A stretch of DNA of 64,000 bases from Rhabdophis nuchalis (GCA_039707465.1 CM077643.1:373098419-373162418); one strand, 5' to 3'. Positions 1 through 11,561 are shown, counted from the stretch's first letter. The notes: generated by a model not told the origin, from the letters alone. Numbers and translations are program-made.

Positions 1-372
1 AGGTTTTTGTAAATAGTCTGCTAAAATTGTGCTCATAAGATCAGGGAGGCATTCACCAGATTCCTCAAGAACGTTCTGAAATCTCAAAAAATGTATCATT
101 CTTTCCATATCTATCCTAGACACATGCCCATTTGTTTCCCCAACCTCTTTAATAACATTTTTAATCTCTCCCTTAACCCCCACCAACCCCCCTTCCAATT
201 CTTCAGTCTTCTGTGTGTTTTCCAGCATTTGCTTCCGTGTATCCAATAGCTCCTTCTTGAAATTGATGTTTTCTGCCCTCTGGGCCTGAATTTCTTTTAC
301 CAAAGTTTGTATAACAGTTTCAAGAGAAGCCATCCGTTGTTCTAAACTTGCCAGTGCTGTTTCTTGAGCCAT
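1..372 (-). CDS. L1 ORF1p N-terminal part (HAL1-like family), partial
   Basis: This is a partial reading frame for the nucleic-acid-binding ORF1 protein of an L1-type retrotransposon. About 124 residues are visible, beginning MAQETALASLE and running through a Lys/Glu-rich region likely to form a coiled coil into the start of the RRM-like core (FLRFQNV). The start is chosen because the same ATG exists at 28200-28202 in the complete copy, where codon 12 has become a stop; here codon 12 is still CAA. The frame is interrupted only by the window edge. Confidence 0.7.
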   Translation of the reverse strand, partial: MAQETALASLEQRMASLETVIQTLVKEIQAQRAENINFKKELLDTRKQMLENTQKTEELEGGLVGVKGEIKNVIKEVGETNGHVSRIDMERMIHFLRFQNVLEESGECLPDLMSTILADYLQKP

Positions 373-1234
373 GATTAACTGTTAAAGTCAATGCCACCAA
401 AATGGCGTTTTCAGGGTGGGGTTGGTGAGACTAACCGGGAGCCAAAAGTTCTGATCAAGGTTGAAACGTTGTAAAATTCAGGAACCAAGAGAGAGACAAT
501 TTTCCAACTCAATAGTTATAATAGCGAAGGTACTCCAGAAAGGAAATCACAAATCCAGCAAGAGAAAAATTCTTCATCAATATCCAGAGAGAGTCCCAAT
601 TGTAAAGAGACGCTGGGAATTTTCCATAGTTGAAATAATCAGGCAGGGACAAAGAAAAGCCACCTTCCACCGCCCATCTCAGAGCCCAGAGGAGAGAGTA
701 GAAAAAAAATTTTTTTTTTAATCCAGCCAGACCTAGAAACAATGTTGCAAGTAGCCGCATACCACTTTCCCTTGTTAGAGACAGTCCGGATTTAAGATTT
801 CCGCTTTCTCTTCCAGAGAAGCCATTTTAAAGTGCCGCTTAAGTCCGAGGGGGTTTTTTTGGAAACAAACACCCCCCTCCCAGTCCATTCAGCCTGGCTG
901 GCAGCAAGGAAAAAAAAGTCTTTTTAAACTCACTCTCCCTCGCAGCTGAAGCCTCGGCAGACCTTCCGATCTCTCCGCTCAGCCCTCTACATTGAAGTGA
1001 ATGGCGCCGACAGCCGTTGGCGAAGGGAGAACCCCCCGCAGCATGTTCCTCCTTACCTAGGTCGCGGAGGGGAGCGCTCTCCCCACCGCCATGAGGAAGA
1101 ACGTCCTCTCCGAGCCGACCCTACGGGAGACTTCCGGTAACCGGAGCGTCTCGCCCCCGTGGGGGGGCAGAAAAGGCAACAAAGCGGCGAGCGAGCGCTA
1201 GGCTCGCCCATCGCCGCTGGAGCTGGAACCGGAA
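1..1234 (-). mobile_element. HAL1-like L1 derivative, 5' UTR and start of ORF1
   Basis: This is the 5' portion of a minus-strand L1-derived element. It matches the complete copy at 27080-29058 in both the GC-rich 5' UTR and the first part of ORF1, and its 5' end stops at the same point (ccggaag at about 1234, compared with 29058). ORF1 starts at the ATG complementary to 370-372 and stays open to the window edge. The rest of the element lies outside the window. It would sit in the long first intron of defensin gene A if that gene continues leftwards. Family assignment rests on the ORF1 similarity; whether this copy carries ORF2 cannot be seen. Confidence 0.8.
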
Positions 1235-2342
1235 GCCCTATTGTAATTCTTCTAAGGCATCTATATGACAGAATGTTAAGAAACTCAAGGTATTATACAA
1301 ATATTGTTATATTGAAATAATATGCTGTACTAAAATGGAGAAAATAACCATTTTAGCTAGCCTGTATGGGTAGATTTCATGATATGTTAAAAGGTGAACT
1401 ATTTCTTTGTTAATACTATATGAATATACCTCTACTTTCTTCAAAAGCCATTCATTTAATTACTATTTTGTAATATTTTTATATTTGCAATGTTATACTT
1501 TTATTGTACATTATCATATCTTTTAGCTGTTATTCTTTTGTTGGAAGAAATGTCTTCTGGGTTCAATTCCAAGTGGAAAAAAAGACACTGGAAACATGGA
1601 GGCTGCTTGGAAAGATGTTTTAATGGTGGACAAGGTCACATGGCTTGAGTTCCTGAACAGAAAAGAGAGACCACATGGTTCCAGATGTTGGGTGAAGAAG
1701 AAAAAGAGACCAATATGTTGAAAGTTCCTGGTTTTATGCCCTCTCTGGCCTTTGATCTTGATCTTGTATTCTGTTTGGTTGTCATAGTCCCATGGGGCCA
1801 TGCAAGGGTAACTCTGTGTTTTGAATCCAACATTGGTTGAGCATTGCTTCTTCCCAGGTGCCCTGTGGTGAGATGGGTAAAGGGCTAATATATCATGTCT
1901 TAATCCCATCACCCTGGAGCTGAAGGGGGGATATCTTTGTTATGTAGAAAATACTGGCTCAGGTATTTTCATGGCCCATTGATAAAGGTAGGGGCTATTA
2001 AGAGTGAGTCTGTTTCCTGCCTAAAACATGTTTCTCTATTTATTATGAAGGGAAATATAATATTCTGCCGTTTCAATATTTCCCAGGATATTGCATTTTT
2101 CTAGGAGAGGGGTGTGTTTTAACTTCCTACACTTTACTGATAAAATATTTGTATTCTAAGAAAAAATGGCTGTCAATTCTAGGGCAAAGATCTCATGTCT
2201 TCCTGCATAAAGAGTTGTGCATATTAATTCTACTTTTATCAAAATCCATACTCATTAAAATGTGAGAGTTGCTCTATTTGCAGTATTTAATTTAATGTAA
2301 ATGTTTTAATCTGTATCTCTCTCAATTTTCCCCATTTCTTAC
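1235..2342. other. Non-coding, presumed intron 1 of defensin gene A
   Basis: AT-rich sequence without a supportable coding exon. Short open frames at 1523-1912 on the minus strand have no recognisable protein features. I looked here for a six-cysteine defensin exon and found none, so the mature-peptide exon of gene A should lie left of position 1. The part at about 1530-1930 may be an interspersed repeat, but I cannot name it. Confidence 0.4.
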
Positions 2343-2400
2343 CTGGAATAATTTGACTGAAGAACAAGAGAGCAGTTAACAAAAGGAAAAGGGTCTTCAT
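2343..2400 (-). CDS. Beta-defensin-type gene A, exon 1 (signal peptide)
   Basis: The exon encodes a start Met, one Lys and an unbroken hydrophobic run (MKTLFLLLTALLFFSQ), a typical short secretory signal peptide. It ends with a consensus donor (CCAG|GTAAGA) after 19 codons plus one base, so the intron is phase 1. Coding length and intron phase are identical to exon 1 of gene C (56181-56238), and the sequence just before the ATG (CTTCAGCC) is the same as in gene B. A TATA-like box lies about 75 bp upstream. The cysteine-rich exon is not in the window. The defensin call therefore rests on similarity of exon architecture to B and C and is less certain; another small secreted peptide of this family is possible. 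Confidence 0.68.
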
Positions 2401-2473
2401 GGCTGAAGGCTGATTTTCTCCAGATGTGTTACACTCTAGGCTGCTTGAAGTTCTTTAGGAGAAGAAGGGGGTC

Positions 2474-2481
2474 TGTATATG
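2474..2481 (-). promoter_or_regulatory. TATA-like box of defensin gene A
   Basis: CATATACA on the minus strand lies about 75 bp upstream of the gene A start codon, the same relative place as the TATA boxes of genes B and C. Assuming initiation 25-30 bp downstream, the 5' UTR would be about 45-50 bases. The flanking sequence does not otherwise resemble the B and C promoters. Confidence 0.45.
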
Positions 2482-2984
2482 AGGAATTATTACATTAACT
2501 GTTACATAGAATTCAACTCCCAAAATTCATCAGTCAGCATTAATGGAGCTTCTTTTCACATTCATGTGAAGAGCTCCTGTCCACCTTCAACCATATCCAC
2601 TCCCAGACACTGAGTGCAATCAGCGAAAGGATTCCATTGCGCTCTTCTGGTGATTTGCCTTCTACTCTCATTTCTATGCATAATTTTGTAAATAAAAAAA
2701 AGCACACCCCTTTGCCATTTTACCACCAGAGTAATGAATAGTGTGGTCTCAGATGCTGGAAAGCCACATACTGGCCACAACTGCCTATCTTCCATGTCTG
2801 AGTTGATAAAATATTATCTTCCAGCTTTCTTCAATCATTTGTGCTTCCTGGAATGACCTTACCACTATACAGTTTCTTAAAGATTAATGTCTAAAGCCAC
2901 TTCCATGAAAATATGGAAGAAACCCCTGGGTTTCTGCCACCTCTTACAATACAATATCAACAGTAGAGACCTTCACGTTTTTAG

Positions 2985-3200
2985 GTTCTATCATATCTCA
3001 AGACTTAAAATGGACACCTAACATCAAAAGCGTCATCAAAAAAGCACAACAAATAATGTTCTTTCTGCACCAACTCAGAAAGCTCAAACTGCCCAAAGAA
3101 TTGCTGATTCAGTTCTACAGAGGAATTAAGGATCTGTCATCTGCACCTCTATAACTGTCTGGTTTGGCTCTGCAACAAAACAAGACAAACATAGTGTCAG
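2985..3200 (+). mobile_element. Rex1-like LINE fragment (C-terminal ORF2 region)
   Basis: Frame-by-frame reading gives decayed matches to the post-RT region of Rex1/jockey-group LINEs: a run like KKAQQIMFFLHQLRKLKLP followed by a Tyr-Arg and SVWFGS-type segment. The continuation of the same protein region is found at about 6500-6680, so this LINE was split by the L2-like element and other sequence between. No intact frame remains. Confidence 0.6.
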
Positions 3201-3263
3201 GTCTGTAGCCATCTTTCTTTTGGATCTTGGGCCTGCCACACTTTCTATTATTCTACTACGTAT

Positions 3264-3371
<108 letters not shown>

Positions 3372-6198
3372 TTTAATTTTATATACCGCGTCCTCTCCCC
3401 TAGGGGACTCGGAGCGGTGCACAGGGAAAACTAAAACACATAAAATATATACATCAATAAATACAAAAGATAAAAATCAATTAAACTAATTATCCCTGCG
3501 CTAAAATACCCATTAAAACTAACAACCCTAAAAAACCCCAAGGAAGAGACTACCCTAGGCCGGCCAAGCAGAAAAAGTGTGTTTTTAATTTTTGACGGAA
3601 GGAGCGGAGGTCCGTGGTTGTTCTAATGTCGGGGGGAAGGTCGTTCCAGAGGACTGGGCCCGCCTCAGAGAAGGCCCTTCCCCTGGGCATCGCCCACTGA
3701 CAAAGTCTAGTGGACGGCACCCGGAGAAGTCCCTCTCTGTGGGAGCGAATCGGCCGTGAGGATGTATGGGGCAGGATCCGATCCCGCAGATAGCTAGGTC
3801 CCGAGCCATGGAGCGCTTTAAAGATGACAACTAGCACCTTGAAGCGCACCCGAAAGACGACAGGCAGCCAGTGCAGCTCGCGCAAGAGAGGTGTTATGTG
3901 GGTATACCTTGTTATGTGGGTATACCTTGTCTGGACCAGCTGAAGTCTTCGGGTGCACCTCAAGGGGAGCCCCATGTAGAGAGAGTTGCAATAGTCCAGT
4001 CGGGATGTCACGAGGGCATGAGTGACTGTGCAAAGGGCATCCCAATCCAATAGTGGGCGCAACTGGCGTACAAGGCGAACCTGGTAAAACGCCCTCCTGG
4101 CCAGGGCTGTCACTTGATCTTCCATGGACAGCCGGGTATCCAGGAGGACACCCAAGTTGCACGCCTCATCCACAGGGGCAAGATGTTCGCCCCCTATGGT
4201 CAGCAATGGAGTCAGCTGATTGAATCGGGCGGCCGGAAACCACAGCCACTCGGTCTTGGTCGGGTTGAGCCTGAGTCTGTTACTTCCCATCCAGATCCGC
4301 ACGGCTTCCAGGCACTGGCACATCACCGCTACGGCATCGTTGGGGTGGTTTGGGGTAGATATATACAACTGCGTATCATCAGCATAGAGGTGATACTCTA
4401 CCCCAAAACCACGGATGATCTCCCCAGCGGCTTCATATATGTGTTGAACAGGAGAGGTGAGAGGACCGACCCCTGAGGCACCCCACATGTGAGGGGTCTC
4501 GAGGTCGACCTCTGCTCTCCTGTCAACACAAATTGCGATCGACTAGAGAGGTAGGAGGAGAACCACCGTAAAACGGTGCCTCTCACCCCCAACCCCCCCA
4601 GTCGATGCAATAGGATACCATGGTCGATGATATCGAAAGCCGCTGAGAGGTCTAATAGGACCAGGATGGAGGAACAACCCCCATCTCTGGCCCTCCAGAG
4701 ATCATCTACCAACGTGACCAATGCCGTCTCGGTGCTATGCCCGGGCCGAAAGCTGGACTGGCGCAGGTCTAGATAATCAACTTCCTCCAGGTGACGGGGA
4801 AACTGTTGTGCCACCACACTCTCTACAACCTTCGCCAAAAAGGGAAGGTTGGAGACGGGATGATAGTTAGCTAATAAAGCTGGGTCCAAAGAGGGCTTCT
4901 TCAGGAGGGGCCTCACCATGGCCTCTTTAAGGTAGGCAGGCAAGAAACCCTCACTTAAGGAAGCGTTGACAACCTCTTGGAGCCAGCCTCGTGTCACCTC
5001 CCAGGATGCCAGTACAAGCCAGGAAGGACACGGGTCCAATAAACATGTGGTGGCTCGCAGTCGCCCACGTAACCTGTCCATATCCTCGGAAGTAACAGAG
5101 TCAAACTCCTCCCAACCAAGATTCGCCTCGTGCAATTCCACTGGGCCATCAATGGAGACTAACTCATTCTGGATCTGAGCGATTTTCTCCTGCAGATAAA
5201 TCACAAATTCCTCTGCTCTACCCTGTAATGGGGCTTCCCGCACCCTCTGTTGAAGAAGGGAACGGGTCACCCTAAACAGGGCGGCAGGGCGGTTATCTGC
5301 GGATGCTATGAGAGTGGCACAATGATGGCGTTTGGCCACTCTCAGCGCCACAATGTAAGTCCGTAAATGGGCTCTTACCTGTGTCCGGTCAGATTCAGAG
5401 TGGGTAGACCTCCATCTTCTCTCTAGGCATCTCTTGTGGCGTTTCATCACCCTTAGCTCTTCGGTAAACCAAGGAGCCAGGGTGGCTCGCCGCCGCAAGA
5501 GAGGCCGCAAGGGCGCGACCCGATCCAAGGCTCCCGTGGCCGCAGTATTCCAAGCGGCCACGAGGTCCTCCATCGGGGCGCGGGTCAGGGGTACAGGAAG
5601 TGGCCCAAGCGCCGCCTGGAACCCATCGGGGTCCATCAGGCGCCTGGGGCGGAACCAAATAGGTGACTCAGGTTCCGCCTCCCCGCGGTGGGGAGTAGCA
5701 GTTGGAAAGTCGAGCCGGAGAAGTGAGTGGTCTGACCATGACAAGGGCGTGATAACTATATCCCCTATACCCAGATCACACTTCCATTGGCCTGAGACAA
5801 AAATGAGGTCCGGTTTATGTCCACCCTCGTGGGTGGGGCCTTGAATTAATTGGGTCAGGTCCATGGCCGTCATGGAAGCCATGAACTCCCGAGCTACCGC
5901 GGATGATTCGCCCGCCGATGGCATATTAAAGTCCCCCATGACTAAGAGTCTGGGGGTCTCAACTGCCATCGTAGCGATCACCTCGAGGAGCTTGGGCAGG
6001 GCTGCTGCTACATAGCGGGGAGCCAGGTATACAACCAGCAAGCCCAACTGCCTCCCTAGGCCCCACTTCACACAGAGGGACTCACAACCGGTGGTCTGCA
6101 GCACAATGGTCTCTCTTGGCTCAAGACTTTCCCTAACAATGACCGCTACCCCTCCACGCCTGCCTAGGGCCCATTTGCTATGGGAGGGGGGATTGTAC
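3372..6198 (-). mobile_element. L2-like (CR1/L2 group) LINE, 5'-truncated
   Basis: This is the longest copy of an abundant L2-like non-LTR retrotransposon. It runs from inside the endonuclease domain (about 6198) to the 3' UTR and the (TAA)n tail at 3266-3371. The 3' UTR carries the family signature seen in all copies: GTGCACCGCTCCGAGTCCCC and a GCGGTATA motif just before the tail. The 5' part that is missing here corresponds to the region seen at 63670-64000. Other copies lie at 8909-9893, 10304-10866, 14378-15080, 26330-27027, 32966-40770 (split) and 43113-44011. Confidence 0.88.
3550..6190 (-). pseudogene. L2-like LINE ORF2 (endonuclease and reverse transcriptase), frameshifted
   Basis: Two overlapping minus-strand frames (4398-6104 and 3550-4488) together cover one polyprotein. 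The first contains the endonuclease GDFN motif and WSDHS motif, then RT blocks including LLDLSAAFD and GVPQGSVLSPLLF. The second continues with the catalytic YADDTQLY and the C-terminal region ending in KLKTHFF. The frame changes near 4425, just after the GVPQGS block; in the copy at 39613-40020 this junction is in frame, so a small indel disabled the present copy. The endonuclease N terminus is absent. A LINE of this group makes its own cDNA at the target site; this copy cannot. Confidence 0.85.
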
Positions 6199-6499
6199 GG
6201 AGTTACTTAATGTGTAGCCAAAACAAAATTCCTTCTAGAAAGCTAAGGTCATCTTTTGTCTCTGCACCTGACCAGAACTGAATGGGTGGAACTGCTAGCA
6301 TGGCAGTGGGGGATTGGACCATGTAATGGATTAGTGGGTGTGGGGCAAGATCTTGAACTTTCAACTAGGTGGGGAAAACCTGGAAGCTTTAAGAGTCATG
6401 TTTTCCAGATATGCCAACATGGCTCTCTTAATAAATTGGAACATTGAGCAATACTTTGTCTTGGACTCTGATTTACTTTTGGATGCTATTTGGAAACCT
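6199..6499. other. Unassigned non-coding sequence
   Basis: No coding or named repeat signal that I can defend. An AATAAA at about 6432 and the base composition would fit a fragment of an LTR or other interspersed repeat, but I have no second copy in the window to prove it. Confidence 0.3.
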
Positions 6500-6680
6500 C
6501 ACACATAGACTTCAACAGATTATTAGAACTGCAGAAAAAACAAATACTGCCAATCTGCCCATCCATTGAGGACCTGTATCAAAAAGTCAGACGAGTCAAA
6601 AAGAAAGCTGTGAAAATATCCACAGACCTCTGGACATAAATTGTTTCAACTTCTACCCTGAAAATGAAGCTATAGGGCTG
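6500..6680 (+). mobile_element. Rex1-like LINE fragment, continuation of 2985-3200
   Basis: The reading contains PSIEDLYQK and a Val-Lys-Lys-rich stretch (VKKKAVKISTD), the segment that follows the 2985-3200 region in Rex1-like LINE proteins. Order and strand agree with one older LINE broken by the insertion of the L2-like element at 3266-6198. Confidence 0.55.
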
Positions 6681-7085
6681 GGATGGCGAAGCTATGGCAT
6701 GCGTGCCATAGGTAGCATGTGGAGCCATTTGTCAGGACATGCAAGGCGTTGCCCTGTCAGCTGGCCAGTGCACATGTATGTACTGGCCAGCAGAGTTCAG
6801 GGTTTTTTTTAAAGCCATTTTTCACCCTCCCCAAGCTCCAGAGACTTTATAGGAGCCTGGGGAGGACGAAAAGAGCCCCCCGCCCCCCAGAGGTCCTCCA
6901 GTGGCTTCATGAGCTTCCCTGAAACCTCTGGAGTAAAAAACCCCAGCCCTATGGCCAAACCAGAAGTTTGGGAATGTACTTCTGTTTTGTTTGTACGGTC
7001 GTTTTAAGCCCTCCGGAGGCTTCAAGGACCTTCCGGAGGCTGCCTTGAAACCTCCGGAGGACTAAAAATAGCCCTACGAGCAAAC
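6681..7085. mobile_element. hAT-like non-autonomous repeat (ATGGCGAA.CTATGGCA type)
   Basis: Begins GGGATGGCGAAGCTATGGCATGC and continues with repeated CTCC(G/A)GAGGCTT and CCCTCCCCAAGCTCC modules in both orientations. The same start and modules recur at 61625-62000 (ATGGTGAACTTATGGCA, CCTCCCCAGACTTC). The internal palindromic Pro/Gly-like modules explain the short spurious frames here. No terminal repeat pair or target duplication could be fixed, so the class is tentative. Confidence 0.45.
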
Positions 7086-7293
7086 CAGAAGTGAAAATAC
7101 ACATTATTGGGTCAGGCCAGAGGGAAAATGTACAGACTGCTTGTCTGGTTCATTTGATCTTAAAAGAACATTTCAACAAATAATAAGAATGAGATGTTTG
7201 CATAGTATTAATGTATTTTCGAATAATAACATCCAACTTTTTAGACATGACCTGAAGAACAATTATCATTTAGTTGAATTCTTTATAGCAGTT

Positions 7294-7450
7294 GTGTCAA
7301 ACTCGATTCTGTCATGAGCCACATCAGGATTTTGTTTGCCCTTGGGGGCCTGGCCTGGTTTTTGCAACAGACTGAGTACGTGTGGCTGGCCCAGGGTGGC
7401 AGAGCCTGATCCATCACTATCTTCAGGAGAGCCCAGCTGGCCAACTCAAA
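7294..7450. mobile_element. hAT-like fragment (TGTCAAACTCG type)
   Basis: Contains GTTGTGTCAAACTCGATT, close to the terminal sequence CAGGGGTGTCAAACT seen at 49289. Only one end is recognisable and the boundaries are approximate. Confidence 0.4.
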
Positions 7451-7796
7451 AGAATGCAGTCAGAAAAGAAGAAAAAACTTCCTCCCTTTTCCAGCACCAG
7501 GATATGAAATTGATTTTGAAGGAACCAAATCTCCAAAACTGAACATTTCAAAAAGAGAATAATTATGGAAGCCATTGAAATAGAGAAACACTCCCACAAC
7601 ATGAATAAATGTGATGATACTTCGTACCTATCAGACATCTGGAAACCAGCCATAGTCAACAAATGAGCCCCACCCACCACCCAGGTCGTTACAACACAAA
7701 AGAACAATGGACACACAGCCAGCACCTCAGCCACACAGGATGATATGAAACAGCCGACCAATCTACAAATATCAACTCCATCGACCAATCATGACA

Positions 7797-7987
7797 CCAG
7801 CTCTCTAAGTGGTTTACAAAGTTAGCATATTACCCCCAACAGTCTGGGTCCTCAATTTATTCACCTTGGAAGAATGGAAGGATGCGTCAAACTTGAGCCG
7901 CTGAGATTTGAACTGTGGAACAGCAGCTAGCAGTCAACTGAAGTAGCCTGCAGTACTGCACTCTAACCACTGTGCCACCTTGGCTTT
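7797..7987 (-). mobile_element. tRNA-derived Sauria-type SINE
   Basis: Read on the minus strand it begins GGTGGCACAGTGGTTAGAG (A-box region), followed by GTTCAAATCTC (B box), the two internal RNA polymerase III promoter elements of a tRNA-derived SINE. The body then has the GACGCATCCTTCCATTCTTCC and GAGGACCCAGACTGTTGGGG segments typical of squamate SINEs as I know them. A second, 3'-truncated copy is at 55320-55437. Confidence 0.8.
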
Positions 7988-7989
7988 AT

Positions 7990-8515
7990 ACAGTATATGT
8001 GATTGTCAAGAAATGTTGCAATGCCTCATTTAGAAAATAATAAACCAGAATCCTGAGTAATTGTAGCATTTTCTTTGCTTCAAAAGGTAACATCTTGCTT
8101 TTCAGACCTTATTTTTCTGAGAAGACAGTGATCTTATGCACAATGTTCTTATTGTTTTCAGACAAATGCACTCCATATACTTTTACCTCATTCAAAAATC
8201 ATTATGTCTTATCAGCTGCTTGAGGAGAAGTCTTCCTCATAATTGTTCAGTGAGTCATAACTTATGCTAGAGAATGGGATGAAGGGCTGCTCTAATCCTG
8301 AAGACAATTAGGGACCAAATGAATGTTTTAAGATATATGACCTGTGCAATGGGTGGGAACAGTTAATCTTCCCCTAACCACTCATGTTCAGAAGTCTGTG
8401 TACCTACTTGCTCCATTTAGTTTTTATGCTGAACCAGTTTCGATGGGCTATTAGACAAGGAGATCATTGAGGAGATGATAAGCTTTTTGGATGCTGGCTG
8501 TTTTCTGAGAAGGTT
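7990..8515. other. Unassigned non-coding sequence
   Basis: No supportable gene or repeat. Part of it may be the decayed 5' side of the LINE that becomes recognisable near 8520. Confidence 0.3.
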
Positions 8516-8908
8516 TCCAAGCCACACTAATGGCTACACTACACTAATCCTTGAAAAAAAATATCTGAAGGAACTATATCTCCAACAAGGTAGACTACTT
8601 CTAAAGCTAAAATCTTATGGCATCTCTTGACCACTACATAACTGCATAGCTGCGTTCCTGTCAAACAGGCAACAAGTGGTCAAAATAGGGAGCACTCTAT
8701 CAAATCCTGCAAATCCTGAACACAGTAGTGTTCCCCAAGGCAGCGTTTTAAGACCAAGACTCTTTACACTTTACATAAATGACTTTGCAACTATATTGCA
8801 AGCAGCTGCATTCTCTTTGCTGATGATATAAAATTATTTAACATCACTGATGCTGCTGCTACCCTTCAAAAAGACCTTGAATATGTGTCAGAATGGTCAA
8901 ACAATTTT

Positions 8909-9893
8909 ATTTGATTTGATTTGATTTGAGTTTTATACCACACCTGTCTCCCAGAAGGGACTCAGTGTTGTGCACAGGAAGTTAAAATACAGACATACAA
9001 ACATATAAATAAGTGCAATTACAAATATTAAAATCTGATTAAATTTGAGATAACCTGTGCTAAAAATACAACTAAAAATTCCCAAAAATTAAAATCAATT
9101 AAAACTCAGTCTATGAGAATGGTCTCGAGGTCTAAACTAGGCTGGCTAGGTGAAAGAAATGAGTCTTAAGACATTGGCGGAAGAGGCAAAGGTCCGTGGT
9201 GGTCTGGAGTTCGGGGGGTAGGTCGTTCCAGAGGGCTGGACCCACCATAGAGAAGGCCCTTCCCCTGGGGTTCACTAACCGGCACTGCCCGGCAGACGTC
9301 ACCTGGAGAAGGCCCTCTCTGTGGCAGCGAATCTGCCGAAGGGATGTATGTGGTAGGAGGCGGTCCAACAAATAACTAGGCCCCGTGCCATGGAGCGTTT
9401 TAAAGATGGTTATCAGCACCTTGAACAGAAAGCTGCAGGTAGCCAGTGCAGCTCACGCAGGAGCGGTGTTACATGGGAATGCCATGAGGCTCCCAAGATC
9501 CCCCGTATGGCCGCATTCTGCACCAGCTGCAGTCTCCGGGTGCACCTCAAGGGAAGCCCCATGTAGAGAGCATTACAGTAGTTTAGGCGAGACGTAACGA
9601 GTGCTTGAGTGACTGTGTGGAGGGTGTCCCAGTCAAGAAAGGGGCGCAACTGGCATACCAGGCGAACCTCGTAAAAAGCCCCCCTGGCCACGGCCGTCAC
9701 ATGGTCCTCCATGGACAGCCGGGAGTCCAGGAGGATGCCTAGGTTGCGAGCCCTTTCCATGGGGGCTAACAACTCACCCCCGATGGCCAGTGATGGAGTC
9801 AACTGGCTGTACCGGGACATCGGAAACCACAGCCACTCGGTCTTGGATGGGTTGAGTTGAAGTTTGTTACTCCCCATCCAGACCCATACGACC
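8909..9893 (-). mobile_element. L2-like LINE, 3' part
   Basis: Carries the end of the RT domain through the 3' UTR, with a (TTTGA)n-type tail at 8909-8931. The frames 9413-9877 and 9132-9419 (minus) hold the C-terminal region (SRLNYCNALYMGLPL, LLRELHWLPA, GPSYL) with one frameshift near 9415. It is inserted in the plus-strand LINE that resumes at 9894. Confidence 0.85.
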
Positions 9894-10108
9894 TCTTCAA
9901 ATCATAACCAACAAATGCTCTGCCTTACACATTGTCAAAAAAAATCAGAACACAAAATAGAAGCTGGGTTGACATGACCTTGTAGATGACCTTCACTCTG
10001 TCAAGGACCTGCGAGTACTCATATGTAATGATCAAAGTGCCAGAGCCCACTGTAATAACATTGCCAAAAAGGCATTAAGAGTTGTTAACATAATCTCTCT
10101 TAGCTTTT

Positions 10109-10301
10109 ACAATATTTACAATAGCAGAGCTAGAAGGGACCTTGGAGGTCTTTTAGTCCAACCCCCTGCCTAGGAAGGAAACCCTACACCACCTCAGACA
10201 TACATCTTCTTAAAGACTTCCAATGTTAGAACATTCACAATTTCTAGAGACAAGTTGTCTCACTGATTAATTGTTCTAACTGTCAGGAATTTTTTCCTCA
10301 G

Positions 10302-10365
<64 letters not shown>

Positions 10366-11205
10366 TAATTGGATTTCTAGGCTGCCCCCTCTCCCCGAAG
10401 GGACTCGGGGCGGTGTACAGGTAAAAATTAAAACTATGACAATCAACAATACATATAAACTAAAATCGAATTAAATAATCCCCTGTACAAATTGATAAAA
10501 ATTAAAAAACTTAACCTTAAAACCTAATCACATAATTTAAAATTACAAACTGAGGTGGGAAAGATGGAATTAGGCCAGGCCAGCCAGATGAAACAGGTGG
10601 GTTTTGAGTTTCTGATGGAAGGAGCGGAGGTCCGTGGTCATTCCAGGGGGAATGTCAGGGGGAAGGTCATTCCAGAGGGTCAGACCCACCACAGAGAAGG
10701 CCCTTCCCCTGGGCATCGCCCGCTGGCATTGCCTAGTGGATGGCACCCGGAGAAGTCCCTCTCTGTGCGAGCGAATCGGACAAAGGGATGTATGGGGCAG
10801 GATACGATCCCGCAAATAACTAGGTCCTGTGCCATGGAGCGCTTTAAAGATAATAACCAACCCCAAAGTTCTAAGTTGCTTCTCTCCTTGATTAGTTTCC
10901 ACCCATTGCTTCTTGCCCTACCCTTAGGTGCTTTGGAGGATAGCTTGACTGCCTCTTCTTTGTGGCAGACCCTGAGATATCGGAAGACTGCTATCATGTC
11001 TCCACTAATCCTTCTTTTCATTAAACTAGACATACCAAAATTCCTGCTATTGTTCTTCATATGTCTTAGCCTCCAGTCCCTTAATCATCTTTGTTGCTCT
11101 TTTCTGCACTCTTTCTAGAGTCTCCACATCCTTTTTACATTGTGGCAACCAAAACTGAATGCAGTATTCCAAGTGTGGCCTTACGAAGGCATTATAAAGT
11201 GGTAT
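10109..11205 (-). mobile_element. CR1 LINE 3' fragment, interrupted
   Basis: Minus-strand CR1 3' end (10109-10303, with the AGAAGGGACCTTGGAGGTC signature) and more upstream CR1 coding sequence (10867-11205) are separated by an L2-like copy at 10304-10866. The bases AGTT flank both sides of the insertion, consistent with a short target duplication. Confidence 0.75.
10304..10866 (-). mobile_element. L2-like LINE 3' fragment with (TTA)n tail
   Basis: A 63-base TTA tract at 10304-10366 is followed by the family 3' UTR and the last coding residues (frame 10570-10902, minus). It lies inside the CR1 fragment, so it inserted later. Confidence 0.85.
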
Positions 11206-11424
11206 TAACACTTCATATGATCATGAAGTAATCTTGTGGCTCATGTGATCTTGAGTAATCACTTCTCGTGATTACCAGAGCTTCTTCTCTTGTAATATTC
11301 TACTCCTAATCAGAGCATATAAAACATTTGCTAGACCAATTCTTGAATACAGCTCATTTGTCAAAATATATTTATTTTGCTACGCTTAACTTTAAAATGC
11401 AGAAAGCAGAGAAGACCTTAAACT

Positions 11425-11561
11425 CAGTGTTGGGATTCAGCCAGTTCGCACCACTTTGAGAGAACCGGTTGTTAACTTTTTGAGCAGTTTGGCGGATTGG
11501 TTGTTGGAAGATATCATTAGGGCAGAGAACCCGTTGTTAAATTATTTGAATCCCACCACTG
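11425..11561. mobile_element. hAT miniature element (MITE) with TIRs and 8-bp TSD
   Basis: A 137-bp element with terminal inverted repeats CAGTGTTGGGATTCA and TGAATCCCACCACTG (14 of 15 matched). It is flanked by 8-bp direct repeats cttaaact and cttaaacc, the duplication length of hAT transposition. It has no coding capacity and would have been moved by an hAT transposase in trans. The termini closely resemble those of the larger element at 60711-61176. Confidence 0.85.

Larger units (their letters stand above)
8516..11400 (+). mobile_element. Jockey-group LINE, split by nested insertions
   Basis: One plus-strand LINE is visible in three pieces: 8516-8908, 9894-10108 and 11206-11400. The first piece encodes FLSNRQQVVKIG, SSVPQGSVL and LYINDFAT; the second continues the post-RT region; the third carries ARPILEYSS. 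The gaps hold minus-strand L2-like (8909-9893) and CR1 (10109-11205) insertions, the latter itself split by another L2-like copy. The protein frame is badly decayed. The 3' tail type of this family is probably the (TAAC)n seen at 56962-57019, by similarity of other copies. Confidence 0.6.

Noticed and set aside
1523..1912. A 129-codon minus-strand frame
   Set aside because: No signal peptide, domain or splice context, and composition like the surrounding non-coding DNA.
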